A stretch of DNA of 64,000 nt from Cheiracanthium punctorium (GCA_038373885.1 JAWZYV010016590.1:558001-622000); one strand, 5' to 3'. Positions 1 through 12,682 are shown, counted from the first letter of the stretch. Numbers and translations: made by a program. Notes: generated from the sequence alone by a model not told the origin.

Positions 1-2854
1 TCACATTCACATGTACTACAAAAATCGACCAAATATTCATTAGTAAAGTCTTGCATTATTTGCAATTATAGTTCTATTACAACATTTTAAACTTTCTTAA
101 TATTTTATATAAGTGTACATTAATTTCTCTTCTAAATAAACCTTTTGCAAGTGAAAAATGCTTTCGAGATTTGTTAAAACAAAACTATTAGTTCATTATT
201 AATCGCACGATAACGTAGATTATTAAAATACCTGCATTATGGGTAAACTGCTTTATAATTATAATAGTAGTTTCAGAATTATTCAGCAATAGTTAGTCTC
301 TTTTTCTACTTTCCGGTTATGTTAAAATAAACATTTTAGTCGAAAATAGATACGTTTTGGAATAAAAATAAGAATACTGGATGTTTTTTTTTAAAACATG
401 TATTATTAGTTGCTATTTGCCTGTTTTTCTAGTGCCCCTTCCCTGCAAGTACTCTGCGCCTCAAAAGGAATGCGCGCCCCACCTGTTGTGAACGGCTGTA
501 CTGTGAAATTTTTACTGAAGAGAATTTTCTTTTTCGTGTAAATCTGAGTACCAGGGATTTAATAATAATATATAATGGGAAAATTAATAGTAAAAGCTAA
601 GATTGTATTGTCAATCAACATTTTTAAAGATTCAGACACTTGGGTTATGTGTGGCCTAAAATGTATAATCGAGATCATCTCGATTATACATTTTTTATAT
701 TTTTATATTAACCAAGAATTCACGGTTTTTTAATTGCTATGTTCTATATGCTTTCTCCTATAATAATAATACGTTTGTTTCTTTCCCAAATTTGTTACAA
801 TAAACCCTGTATATTTTCATTAACTGCTGATTTTGTACTTGTAACCTTAATTTTGTATACAAGTGTCGGATATCTTCCATTGTTTAAACATATTTTGTGG
901 TAAAAACAACTTTGCCGTTTTCCGTGAAATTCAGAGATTTCAAATTCAAAAGATCTACAACGTATTCATAATTGTATAATAATAAACATTACTTCCAGAA
1001 TCCCACTTTAATCTGTATTTAATGACGTATTTGATGAAAATCAGTTCTCTATCAGAGAAGCTGCTCGGTTGCAGAATTTTCAGATTATTATCTTTGCCTT
1101 CTGTTACACGTAACAAAAAACACTGAGAAATAAATACTGCTGATCGTAAGAAAACTAATTTCGTATATAGGCACTTGGAGAAGAAAAAAATGTTATTATT
1201 CCAACATAAGTACTTGTTACCATTAGAAATAAAATAAGTGGAAGAATGGAAGATATATTGTACAAAGTGTCAGTAAAAGAAATGTTCTGTATCATTTATT
1301 TGTAAACTTGTGTTACTCGGTGACAGCATATGCCATATGATTCGAAATCTTAGGTTGTAACATGATTCTCGTGCTTCTTATGTTTTTAATGACATAGTAC
1401 ATTTTTCATTAATCACTATTACAAAAAATAAATAGTCCAGCACAGTATAATTTGTATTTATAGTACATAAACCTCCAATTCTTCATCTAACAAAAATGAT
1501 TTTTAATCATTTGCTTCAATTGTTTCAAGTCGATAATCGAACACCATTTTTTTAATTTTCTTAAGCAGTTTCTTGAATATAAAAGTTGATCACTTCATAC
1601 AAACCATGGTTCTGATGAATTTTAGATTTTTACTTTTACAATGAATGCTTAAAGAAATAACTTAGTGATTATAAGCATTATGACTTTAGTGACTATAAAT
1701 TAACTATTCATTCTTGCGACAGTCACATTTTAATACATTAATTGCTTTAAAAATCAAATTTAGACCAAATCAAGACATAGTTTTAGTACACTTCAATGTG
1801 TCCAACTTTCACATCACGTGCACAATGTAACATGTCCTTTGATATGTGTGAGTAATTCTTGGAGCCATAATTAAGAAGTGATCGCATTATGGATACCGTG
1901 TATTTCAATTGGACGGTACCAACCCATTTCACCCTGATTGTTTAGGAGTATACCAATCACTTTGCATTCCTTAAGATCAACTATGCCTACGACCGAGACT
2001 TAAGCCATGCAGTACTAAGTCTTCTACTAATGGTGCAACAGCGAGTTCTAGAGATCAATACAAGTTCATTTGCAAAGAATTTTTAAATTATTCCGTGCAG
2101 TAGGCTTATGAGACAACAAACACCAACAATGTAACAACCTAACCTGATTATGTTTCCTGGTTTTTCATGTTAACGTGGATATATAAAAAGATGTGGCCAA
2201 TTTATAGGTTGCAAATTTTATTACGAGTTGCAAGCAATACAATAGGTACGCAAATTTTATTAAGTAGTACTTGTTAGGAAGTAAAAAAAATGTTCTCTCT
2301 GTTTGTTTGTTTTTAATATTTTTAAAAGTTACTCAGGCAGTTATTTGATGCAAAATTACTGGTGAGTTCTGGAAAATTAAGCACCTAAACTCAATGTATT
2401 TGCTCAACAAAATAAGGAATACAACAATTACAGTTTAAAAATTTTAAATATCCATCGAAGACAGCATGCTTTTCATCACTCATATTAATGCCCTTCCCTT
2501 TCAACAAACAAAGATAATTTTCAAAGTCATGAAATGACTAAGCAATAAACTGTAATTATTTTTATCAAAGTTTCTTTTAAAAATAAATCAGCTAGTTTAT
2601 AGCATACAATCCTCTAGATGAAATTCAAGACTTAAGGCTTAAACATAGTAGTTTTCATAGCATTTGAAACATTAAATTTGATTTACGAGATATTTTAGAA
2701 ATATAGTTTAAAAGTAATTTAGAGGTGCCTTAGTAAACTTTAATGATTAGTCGTCACAAATAAATTTAATGCGAAAGATAGAAAAAATAACTTAAGCTGG
2801 ATTTTCTTCAACTTTTGTAAAAATAAAGATTTCATGGTTTATATTTTATCGGTC
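1..2854. other. AT-rich non-coding DNA
   Basis: No open frame of coding character, no TIR pair and no tRNA-like box was recognised on either strand. The only structure noted is the palindrome at 658-694. It is probably intergenic or intronic. Confidence 0.5.
658..694. repeat. 37-bp perfect palindrome
   Basis: The left arm AAAATGTATAATCGAGAT (658-675) and its exact complement (677-694) are separated by one base. No direct repeats or TIR families flank it, so it may be a small hairpin element or a replication-generated inverted duplication. Confidence 0.85.
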
Positions 2855-2873
2855 ATATATATCTATCTATCTA

Positions 2874-2905
<32 letters not shown>
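2855..2905. repeat. Compound (TATC)n/(TA)n microsatellite
   Basis: Several ATCT units run directly into about 15 AT dinucleotides. It is a simple sequence repeat. Confidence 0.95.
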
Positions 2906-2906
<1 letters not shown>

Positions 2907-3532
2907 GCAATAAAAGTAATCTGTCAACAAATACTAAAAAGTAAATCCATGTGACATGCATCAATAAAAAATACTTTATAAAAAATACTTTTTTCGCTTA
3001 GTTTCTTTCTTTCTTTCCTTTTCTTTTATCGTACATTACTGCTCTCCTAAGTCAGCATAGTACTGAAAGTGCCTTTCAGTACCGGAGTACTATTATAACA
3101 AAATAGATAAATGAAGTACAACACATAGGATACTACACTTTGTCCATAATTTCATTAACTAAATGATTATCCATAGATAAAGGTTGGGCCAAAATTTGTA
3201 GACATGAAGTTTCCAAGAAATCATACAGCTATGTAGACCATGCTGTTTCTTTCTGACTAATTATCTTCAAAAAAACCTGCTGAGTTATCAGTCAATATCA
3301 TTCAAAATGACGGTGCGAAGTACGGAGTTAATGGATGAGGAAAATTATTTTTTTATTCGTTATCGTAAACAATAATAAATGCTTATTTCTTACATTTTTT
3401 GCACTTTACAATTATTGGTGACATGCATAATTTAAATATTCAGTAATTATAATTCACCTTTTAATACATATTTAATATTTTATTAATCTTGAGAAACTCA
3501 AATTTAATTTTCCATTAAATCTTTAAAATATA
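2906..3532. other. AT-rich non-coding DNA
   Basis: Nothing recognised in this stretch. Confidence 0.5.
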
Positions 3533-4444
3533 GGGGAAGGTTACCCAAAATGATCCCCTGAATCAGAAAACTTTCATAAAATAACATAAATGTTAAATAA
3601 AGCTTTGGTCATTTGCCACAGTATTTTACACTATATTTTTCATCATAAACGCATTTTAATAATATTTTAAGCCCCAAACTGAGTAACGAAAAAAAAAAAA
3701 ATAGAACTTAAAAAAAAAAGAGTCCAAAAGATTTTCCTCTCACATAAGGGCAAAATGATTCTTCATTTGAAAATAATTGTAAATTGATTTTATCGTCAGA
3801 ATAAAAGATGTAAAAATAATTATGACTGTGCATAGTGAAATAAAGTAAGTATTACAATTATATAATTTATTTTATGAATTTAAATAAAAAAATATCACAA
3901 ACAATAAAATAGAATATTTCAAAATAATAATTCAAAAATTATGTCCTATAATAAACGTAGAAAATAAATTAAATAATGTAATGGGGATTCACGCATTTTG
4001 AGAACATCCGAAGGGCTAACATGACGCCTAGGATCCGGTACTGGAGTTTTTTCAGTCGGTGGATTATTTTACCCGGCAGTATGGCTTCCCACTTTAGGTC
4101 ATATTCCTGGACCCAAGAATACGCCAAGAAACATAAAGAACTAAACAACTATAGTTCGCATCTAAAACATATTCTATTCAGTAAACCAAGTCATTTTCTG
4201 TACATTACAGACTGCATTTCTAAATAAATAGGAAAGTAAATGCTTACCTTATAAGTGATATAAATTAAACCCAATTTTTTGAAGAATTTTACTCAGACAC
4301 GTAATACACCGATCGCTTAAATATCGCCTCTTCTTGACTTGGCACAATTGGTTTATGTGTGACCGGGTGGATAGCACTGCCTGTATCTAAGAAAATATAT
4401 GTGGATCGTTCTGCCCGCTTGGATCATTTTTGCGCACCTTCCTC
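3533..4444. mobile_element. Non-autonomous TIR DNA element, 912 bp (family A, full length)
   Basis: The left end GGGGAAGGTTACCCAAAA and the complement of the right end GAGGAAGGTGCGCAAAAA form imperfect terminal inverted repeats sharing a following ATGATCC block. TA dinucleotides lie just outside both ends (3531-3532, 4445-4446), as expected for Tc1/mariner-type or related insertion. An inverted relative occupies 57301-59365 and shares both end regions and the subterminal blocks, which supports a real family. The 68-codon frame at 4021-4227 lies inside and is not kept in the second copy, so I treat it as chance. No transposase is encoded. Confidence 0.8.
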
Positions 4445-4446
4445 TA

Positions 4447-5399
4447 ACAAGGAAAACTTCTTTGAAATCTCTAACTATGCATAACAAAAATATCTAGATT
4501 TCGCGGCAAACTAAAATGCATAGTAATAATAATTATTCTTTTAAAAATGTTAAAATATTTTATATCGATAACCAAGCAGCACAAAAATGTTCTCTGAACG
4601 CCTATTGACGTTCAGAAGACCTTAGTGAACGTTAATAGGCACCCAAAGAACTTGTTGAGCTGCCTTGATATTTGCTTCAGTGTAGTTGAGAGAGTTACCA
4701 CGTTATGATTATTTTAGTTCACAATTTAGCATTCACAATGATGAATTATCTCAGTTTTTTCTTCTTTTTCCACTTGTGTGCACTTTCGGAAATTCTCTTT
4801 TGTATAATTGCATATATTTTTTAATATTCCGTCTACATTTCTTAAACCAGTTACTTAAAAATTACACTGAAAATTAAAAATATCATTGAAAAAAATAGAA
4901 TTTATATGTTGGAATTGTAGTTCAGTTTTCTTTTTAAAAACAGAATCAATCATTAAATTTACAATGGTTAGCGACATGATTAATGAATGATTTTACAGGG
5001 TTAAAGATATTTTATTGAATGTGTTAGCCACAGTTCTATAGCATTTTTTATTTTTTCAAATTTTAAAAGTCAAACTTAAAAGTTTATTCATAGATCGAAT
5101 CAAACGGCTGTAAAATATCATTAAATACTATTTTAAATTACAGTATTCTTTTATGACTGCAAGTTTTAAGCTATATAAACATAGGTTTAGCACATTGGAT
5201 GATATTTTTGTTGTTCCTACAGGGAATCATAATGCTATCTCATGAAGTTAGTTCTTATAGCGTTTGTAAAGATCGTATAAATTTATGAACGCACCTTGAA
5301 CAATAGTCAAACAATAAATTTTGAAAAATTGTATTTTAGTAGATGAGCAAGCTGTTTAGAGGGGGGGGGAGGGAGAGAATGTGTGCTGGAATAAAGTGA
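4447..5399. other. AT-rich non-coding DNA
   Basis: No coding or repeat structure recognised. A G-rich run lies near 5361-5375. Confidence 0.45.
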
Positions 5400-5640
5400 A
5401 TAGAGCGATTTTTTACGTAGATATCTGGAAGACAAAGGTACACGACGGCTGTCTGCCTCAAGGAGGGATATCTTGGGTGGTATAATTATAAAGTGGTTCT
5501 AACTCGTATTCACGCCGAAAACTTCAGACTGTGAGAGGTTATATCGATTGCCTTGCGAAAAGCCCGAACCCTGGAACTCCGCACTTCGGCCATCTACCAT
5601 GTTCAGTGTCTTATCCACTCGGCCATGGTCCTCTTTCACG
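5400..5640 (-). mobile_element. tRNA-derived SINE or tRNA pseudogene (minus strand)
   Basis: Read on the minus strand, an A-box-like ATGGCCGAGTGGATAAGACA (5607-5626) is followed about 45 bases later by a B-box-like GAGTTCCAGGGTTCGGGC (5562-5579). The A-box resembles class II (Leu/Ser) tRNAs. The downstream body to about 5400 is unrelated to tRNA, which favours a SINE over a plain tRNA pseudogene. The left limit is approximate because no tail or target duplication was found. Confidence 0.6.
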
Positions 5641-5685
5641 TAAGAGCTGAGGAATGTGCGAGGACTCAAAAAAATTAAACTGGTA

Positions 5686-5794
5686 CCCTAGTAACACAAC
5701 TAGTTCAAAAAACGTTTAAATTACGTCGGAAACACGTTTTTTTTACGTTAAAAAACGTGTTTTAAACGTTTTTTGGACTTATTTTGCTACTGGG
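5686..5794. mobile_element. 109-bp hairpin MITE with CCCTAGTAACACAA ends (copy 1)
   Basis: Almost the whole element folds on itself. The internal arm segments are AAAAAACGTTTAAA and AACGTGTTTTAAACG. It is flanked by TA on both sides (5684-5685, 5795-5796). A second, better preserved copy sits at 34328-34434 inside the LINE, with perfect 14-bp termini. It is non-coding and mobilised in trans by an unknown transposase. Confidence 0.88.
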
Positions 5795-5796
5795 TA

Positions 5797-6366
5797 GAGA
5801 ATCTGTTAGCTATTTAGTTGACTGGCGTTTAAATTTAAACTTGCGTCGTGAAATTAAACGTCTGCTATTAATTTAAGAAATATAGCGTGATGTTTTAGTA
5901 AAAATTTCAATATTCACAATTGTGAAAGCGTATTTCATTTATTCATCTCTTGATAAGAAATTAAAGAACACAGCATGGGGGACTTTTATTCAGTCGGTTA
6001 TGCGGATATTCATGAGGATATTACGTGATATTCTGAATTAGGGGAAAAATAATCCTATTAAAATCTAGAACATAATTGGTGGAACTTGAATTTATGAGTG
6101 TGTGTTCTCCCTATAAATAATAGATCACAGAACGAGACACTTCTGAATCCACTTATCCAATTTTTAGATCGCTCCTCTATAAAATGGTGCTTGTACCCAG
6201 AAGAAAATATCTGTAAATGGCTGCGGAAGCGTACAGCTAGACTCACAAACAGTAATTTTAATGTTCTGAAAATCGAACGATAATTTCTCATCACACAACT
6301 AGTCATTCTGCTGTGATTAACCAGAATACTGCAAACCAATTCTTGACCATTTCGTTTATTCCAGTT
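5797..6366. other. AT-rich non-coding DNA
   Basis: The overlapping frames on both strands at 6058-6339 have no recognisable domain and look like chance open frames. Confidence 0.4.
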
Positions 6367-6374
6367 GTGTGTAT

Positions 6375-7221
6375 TGGAGACGGGCTCAGCCCGAGCCCGA
6401 AAGCCCGAGCCCGAACCGGGCTCGGGCCCTATAATTCACGATTTCGTTCGGGCTCGGGGTCGTGAAAAAGTCTCCTTTATTGAACATACTCCTTGAAACG
6501 GATTTTAAAAAGCGATTCATCGGAAAAATAAACGTACTGATGTGATGCTAGGACTTGCAACAAAATAATTGATGGGTAAAAAGCTAGCTTTTTCACATAA
6601 TTTACTAAATGGTGTGTTGTGCTATTTCATTTGCGTATGTGTGTTAAAAAGCTGTTAATTCAAAATTCTGGCCTCATTATTTACTGGTCTATCTTAGTTA
6701 AATACATATATTCACATCGTATCATAAAATATTTTTTAAAAGTAATTTTGTTCCTACCAACTAAATTCTTATGCAATAATATATTCTTATGCAATTCTAT
6801 GCAAATATGCAAATTTATTAAATTTATTATGCAAAATCTCTTTTCTGGACGTGTTTTAAATATAACATTTTTTAATGTCACTATACGAGATTAATAACTT
6901 GTATTTTTCTGTATCTAATATATCTAAGTACATACGAATGTTTAACACTGATGGTACTACTGAACGGAATTTTTAATAAAAATTGAAACATGATTGTTAT
7001 TTGATAAACATGGCTATAAAGAATTAGAAAGTTCATTTAGAGTTTGCAACTATATTTGTATTTAATTTGCACAAACCGCAAAATTTATCGGATTGTATTA
7101 ATGAAGTAACTGAATTTTATTTATGTTTAGCTGAAATTTCGGGCTCTGGCGGGCTCGGGCTCAGACTTAAATAATATTTCGCTGGTTCGGGCTTAAAAAA
7201 ATGAGCCCGAACTCATCTCTA
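6375..7221. mobile_element. hAT-type MITE, 847 bp, exact 8-bp TSD
   Basis: The 8-bp direct repeat GTGTGTAT flanks the element exactly (6367-6374 and 7222-7229). The termini TGGAGACGGGCTC and, on the complement, TAGAGATGAGTTC are inverted repeats of the hAT type (TAGRGATG-like). Both ends carry many GGGCTCGGGCT-type subterminal motifs in both orientations, typical transposase-binding clutter. The interior is AT-rich with no transposase; the 91-codon frame at 6619-6894 has no recognisable domain. It is non-autonomous. Confidence 0.92.
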
Positions 7222-7229
7222 GTGTGTAT

Positions 7230-8435
7230 CACCAACGCGCATAATTCTACGATCTATTCTTCTGGTTCTGGGGCACAAAAAATTATCTATCTACGCGTTC
7301 TAGATGAAAGCGGTATTTTTTTCTCTCCTTGTATGCTAGTATTTAGTTGTGTACACTCTCTGACATCTTGTACATAATAATTATTCACCATACCGTATTA
7401 GATACTGTATAATTATACGTAAGGTACTCATTTTGTAATTTACTAGATTGCTAATTTTTGAATTAATGATTTATGATGAAATTACTGAAAAAGTCAGTTG
7501 CTGCATGGTAGTGCGATTGCGTGATTGTTTCTGTGTTGTAAATTAATTATTTTTGTGTGTACTACAGCGTCACAAGTCGGCGGATTACGGCCCTCGGAAA
7601 TGGTCAACTCATTTCTTGTTAACATTGCATTTAATTTTTTACGGATACAAAATGTCCAATCTTTCGCAAAGTAAAATATTGGCAAAGCACTGCTCCCAAT
7701 TTATATTTCATCAGATATCCTTACAATTTAACATTCACAAGAGGAAAGCTCATCACTAAAGTTAATTTGTTAAAAAAAAATCTCTTTACTAAATTTTTGT
7801 CCTGCTCTATAATATACATAGATTTAATCACCCTCCTAAAAAAATAATGAAAAAAAAGGAAATATAAGGCTGCAGCCTACTACTAAAGACTTCTTCAGAT
7901 ACAAGAAAAAAACACATAAAAATAAACATACTATTCGCAAAAATCGATGAAATGACGGCAGAAAAAGTGCTTGCAATTTGTGTTTCGACAGATCTTATTA
8001 CAAGTTTCATCACATGGACTTCATTCATAGGAGGCACTAAAACCTCACAGACGGAGAGTTTGAATGGCGAGAGATATATCGGCAGAAATCCGACTAAGTC
8101 GCTTTTCCAATTCATCTATCTCTATTGAACACCCATCTGTGGACAGATCCTTCTTTCAAAACCCCGGTAGGTCCAAATCCCGAAAGAGGAGGGGGTGAAC
8201 AAGAAAAGCCGAAATGAGGGGGAGTTTTGTAATCCTGCGGATAACAGAATGTTTCTTTTATTTATTTGTTTTTTCTCATTTTTACCAATTGAGATATTGG
8301 ACACGAAATCGTGTCCCCCATGATTGCATCGGTTTTGTTAAAGTATTAACGCAGAAGTAATAAGGAAACGAAATTCTGTTGAGGTATATATATATGCCTT
8401 CGTATTTTTATGGGTAGATTCTTATTTGTATGGTT
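7230..8435. other. AT-rich non-coding DNA
   Basis: Several short frames occur (7494-7759 on both strands, 7828-8304 minus) but none shows a domain or composition that supports coding. Confidence 0.4.
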
Positions 8436-9175
8436 AGCAAACTGAACATACATGAGAATTTTGATGATAATCACTATTGTCTAGAAAGCCATCTTCCAAA
8501 CAAATTTTAGGTTATCCCAGTATTATTACAGCCGATAATTGGCTTTTATGTGTAAACTACCTAGGAAATTATTGTTTAAACACTAGATTCAGGCTTTGGA
8601 ATGATAAAAAAATCTCCTTCCTACTCGAACAGAGACAATTTTATCACCAGAACTTACCAAAAGTCTTCCTCCCGTTTCTCCGGAGATTTGTGACATTACT
8701 ATCGAGTTATCCCTGTTTGAGAAATGACGGCCAGTTCATCACTTGTAGTACTGGATAACCATATTTTAGAACAGCTTCTTGCAGCAAAAGCTTAATTTTC
8801 TTTTTTCAAATTTGATTTTCGACCTCATTTCAATACAATATGGTCAGCAGTCTAAACATACAGTAATTTTGATGATGATGAATATTGCCCAGAAAGCCCT
8901 CATCCAAACAAATCTTTAGGTTACCTCAGTATTACTGCAGCAACAACAAAGGTTGATACAATACTGAGAACAAAGGTTGATACAATATGCTTTTTATTTC
9001 TAAATTACTCTGCAAATCATTACTTAAATATAGGTTTTAGACATTGGCCATGAAAGCAACTCCTTCGTGCAAGAACAGTTTTACCCCCGGATTTTACCAA
9101 AAGTCTTGCCTTTGATATTACTGCCAAGATATTCCTGTTTGAGAAACGATGTCCATCTCACCGCTACGGTAATGG
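8436..9175. repeat. Diverged local tandem duplication (two ~330-bp units)
   Basis: Unit 1 (about 8436-8760) and unit 2 (about 8840-9175) share ordered blocks: AACATACA followed by TTTTGATGAT, CCAAACAAAT, CAGTATTA, TTACCAAAAGTCTT, and TTCCTGTTTGAGAAA-like text near the end. Unit 2 has an extra short duplication around ACAAAGGTTGATACAATA. The 93-codon frame in unit 1 (8477-8758) is broken in unit 2, arguing against coding function. Confidence 0.75.
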
Positions 9176-9257
9176 GGTAAAGGGTGAGATAATAATTTCT
9201 TTAAAGGAGCTCTTTCTTTCGTTGCCACTGTCAAAACGACACATTTTTATTCATATA

Positions 9258-9999
9258 GGGTGACCGCTAAGTCATCCTAATAATTACTGAACGGCAAGAG
9301 CTATAGTCCTAAAAGTGATGTCTAGGTATAGTAAAGTTGCCATGCGCTACGCAAGAAAACTGCTTAGACAGCCACCTGGCGGCAAAATTTGGAGTTAGCG
9401 TTTTGATCTCAAAAAAGGTAAGCGATAATGGGAAAAGTCATTTTCAAAGTTGTTCTGGATAATGGATATAAGAAGAAGGATATCATGCTCACATTAGTGA
9501 TCGCAATAATGGGCACAGTAATGCTACAAATGGAAGGCATAAAACTCACATTTTTATGATTTTCCAGAACTACACTTGTCTGCCTGACATAAAGTTCGTT
9601 CATCTTTCATGCTCTAAGTATTTCCGTCAGCAAAATCCACATCTGGACTGGTCTGCAATTACTGCGGCACATTCTACAACATGGCTAGTGGAAAGCTTGC
9701 GCAAGTATAAGTAATACGTCTTTATCCCTTGCATTTTACGTTTTCTATTTTTAACATTAGTATACGCAAGGTGTCTTCTCTTTCTAAATCGATGATACGC
9801 AACAACTTAATGATTGACTTCTTCCTGTATCTCGCACCGTGCTTGAAATAAGAACGCTAACTCCAAATTTAACTTCCAGGTGGAGCGGTTTTCTAGCGTA
9901 GCGCATAACAACTCTACTAACCTAGATCCCACTTGTATGACTATAGCTCTTACCGTTCAAGAAATTACTGGGGTAACAACGGACTTCAGCGGCACGTTG
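9258..9999. mobile_element. Fold-back MITE with ~160-bp inverted arms
   Basis: The left arm (9258-9420) and the complement of the right arm (about 9835-9999) align over their whole length. Shared blocks include GAGCTATAGTC, TGCGCTACGC and AAATTTGGAGTTAGCGTT. TA lies outside both ends (9256-9257, 10000-10001). The 400-bp interior encodes nothing recognisable. Arms this long point to a fold-back DNA element mobilised in trans. Confidence 0.82.
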
Positions 10000-10001
10000 T
10001 A

Positions 10002-12099
10002 TATTTGTTGTTAACGCAGTTACTTATTATTTAACTCTTGAAACTTACTTTTTTGTTAACTTTCATGTCTTCATGCTTTCAACTGTCATTGCTTATTATT
10101 TCCCTTCTTTTATATTTATCGGTAATTTTCAAACTTTCTTTTATAATAATGGCTTTGTTTATTCCTATTTTTTCCTGTTCAGTTTTTTTGAAGTTTTGCT
10201 TTCAGTTTTCTGCTGTTTGGGTAGAAGGGGGCTATTCTGAGCGAACTGGAATCCAGAATCTGATAAAATTCTGTAAACTCCATGATAGAAGACATTCTTT
10301 TCGCTGCATATTTTGCAATCTTTGTAAGTGCGTTTGTTCTACATCTAGTTGCAATATCGACAGAATGCCACAAATTCTTAGATGCAGCTTGCAGTCAACT
10401 ACCTACCTAGGAAGGGATTGATGAATATTTTGTTCCTGAATACTAGATAATCCTTGTACAGTGTATAAAAAAATTAAATTTAAATAACTTCAGCACATAG
10501 ATCAAATTATGAATAGATAAAAAAGTGTGATTATTTTAAAATATGTTAAAGCATGATATAAAAATTGCAAAATCGTTACAAATGTCGCCAACAAGTGCCA
10601 TTGTATATTTCCAATCTAAAAAAAAAAAAAAAAAAGAGTTCTAATGTCCAAAAAGTTCTATTGTAGGAACGTGTTTGGAGTTTGAGCACTATATACCAGT
10701 TTATAAGGCTTCTATATAGAAACGATAGCGGATAGTACTACCTTTTGGCGACATTTATAACTAATTTTGAAATTGCTATAGCACATTCTTACAGACTGCA
10801 GGACAAACATGCTTTCAGTTTCATTCTTCTATTGATCTCTCTTCGCCAGATATTTCATATTACAATCAGGGAATCCTATAAGTAGCCAAGCGAAAAACCA
10901 TTTTGAAATAGAAAACCGTTTTCTCTGAAGAAATACAGTCAGTAATGAAAGAAATCTACTTGTCAGTAGTAAAAATAATCTATCATAAATCAGATACAAA
11001 GTAGAAAACAATGCTGAAAATATGCTTCAATGTCTGTCATCGTTGAAAAATATATTACTGCTTAATTCCTCTTAAACACAGACGATAAAAAAAAGCCTGT
11101 GACTTTGATCAAATTTTTGGCAAATGTCCAGCCCTGGCTTGTTCCGATATTACAATGTACTATTAAAAATCGCTAAATATTAACAGAAGTGCTAATAATA
11201 AATTGTAGACGATTAATCAGGTGAGCGTAAGTGTTGGAGGAAAAAAAAAATGAAGAACCGCATTCATAAATTAATCTGGTATTGATAGTTCAAAAATACC
11301 TAAGCGAAAAGATTATGACTGATAATTAAACACAGAATCGCGTTACCATAGATTTTGCCTTCTACTGGAAGAGAATCAATTTTTGTTACATTGTGCATAT
11401 GGCATGAGCAACCTAGCAACACGCCCCACAATAATAATAAGAAGAAGAAGAAAAGAAAAGAAAAAAGTAAAAGAAAGAAAAAAAAAAGAAAACTAAAAAG
11501 AAAAACTCTCAGTTTTAAAATTAAATTAGGTTTTTGTGTTGGTTTGGGAAATATAATCAAGTCAAAATATATTGTATAACTTATATTAAAACCAGTTTCT
11601 TTAGGCATACGAAATTTTAATATCAGCTATAGTTTTGAAAGTTGCATACTTATATCAAGGAAAAAATAAATCATTTGTTGAAAATAAGTTGGTTACTTTT
11701 CTAATTTTAAAAGTACTAATATTTGGTACATTTTTATTAATTTATAAAGACACAAAAAATTCATTAATTTTATATTAATATTTATACTTTTACTGGCATA
11801 ATAATATTATTATTGCTAAATTGATTTTTTAACAGCGCCTAAAAGTGTGACGAAATTAGCATTACGTTTTTCACGGGAGGGAAAAATAACGCGCTTTTAG
11901 GGATTAGCAAAAGGTAAAATAAATAAAAATTTTGTTTAAAAAAAAACCAGCATTAAATGTTACTTATAAGCAAAAGGCTTTTAAAAAGGTTTTGCATCCA
12001 CAATTTAGATACTAAAAATTCTCATGTACTCTGCTTAAACACTTAAAAATGTGTTTAGTTTAAGGTTTATTTCATAACAAGAATATTCCGATATTTCAG
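10002..12099. other. AT-rich non-coding DNA with a purine-rich tract
   Basis: The 127-codon frame at 10038-10421 is hydrophobic but has no recognisable domain. An A-run lies at about 10619-10635. Position 11428-11512 is a purine tract built from AATAAT, AAGAAG and AAAAGAAAAG blocks, which accounts for the lysine-rich and complementary phenylalanine-rich frames there. Confidence 0.45.
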
Positions 12100-12319
12100 C
12101 GTTGTTCCTCAAGAACATACGTCAACACAATAATTCCACCATACTTGCCCATTTAAATATTTCAGCACGGGAAATAAAAATTCATATTTCTTTGGTACAT
12201 GAATTCGCTACTGAGGGCATGCGTTTACAACGCAGGAATATAACCAACGAGGCCAAACAAAAATTACTAGAAGCGGAACTTGGAATAGAAGTTCGACATG
12301 CCTTGAAATCTGAAGATAT
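12100..12319 (+). CDS. Candidate internal exon of an unidentified host gene
   Basis: A 220-bp segment is bracketed by a polypyrimidine-type acceptor (TTCCGATATTTCAG, ending 12099) and a strong donor (GATAT followed by GTAAGTT, GT at 12320). The frame beginning at 12102 is open throughout and leaves two bases before and after for split codons. The peptide of about 72 residues has mixed hydrophobic and charged composition with an amphipathic Lys/Glu/Leu-rich second half. It looks helical and unlike the surrounding AT-rich noise. I do not recognise the protein. No neighbouring exon was identified. A chance open frame between cryptic splice sites remains possible. Confidence 0.38.
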
Positions 12320-12682
12320 GTAAGTTATTAAATAATTGAAAGTTGCTCTGAAAATCAATAACTAAGCATACTAAGTCTTGTTAGAATTCATGAAACGACC
12401 GCATGATCAGATGCTGCACAATGACCTGAATATATAATACGGATTACTAGGATTGGATTACTTAGTTTTGTGTCCGCATTAGCCGATAAACCGATGATCG
12501 AAATTCGATGAATATCAAAGAGAGGTCGATGAGATATGGGCAATAAGCTCATAGTCGAAATTCGATGAAGTACCAATAAAAAATTGATAAGACATGTTCA
12601 ATTAAAGAAAAACATACATTTTGAGTACTGCCATCTACTCATTGTGTAAATTAGCATGTGCCTTTAGTATGGGGAAAATGTT

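Noticed and set aside
4021..4227. 68-codon frame starting with ATG
   Set aside because: It lies inside a non-autonomous TIR element and is not conserved in the inverted copy at 57301-59365.
10038..10421. 127-codon hydrophobic frame
   Set aside because: Composition follows the local T-rich sequence, there is no domain or splice signal, and a frame of similar length overlaps on the other strand.
11300..11608. Lysine-rich and phenylalanine-rich frames on opposite strands
   Set aside because: Both are translations of a purine-rich low-complexity tract.
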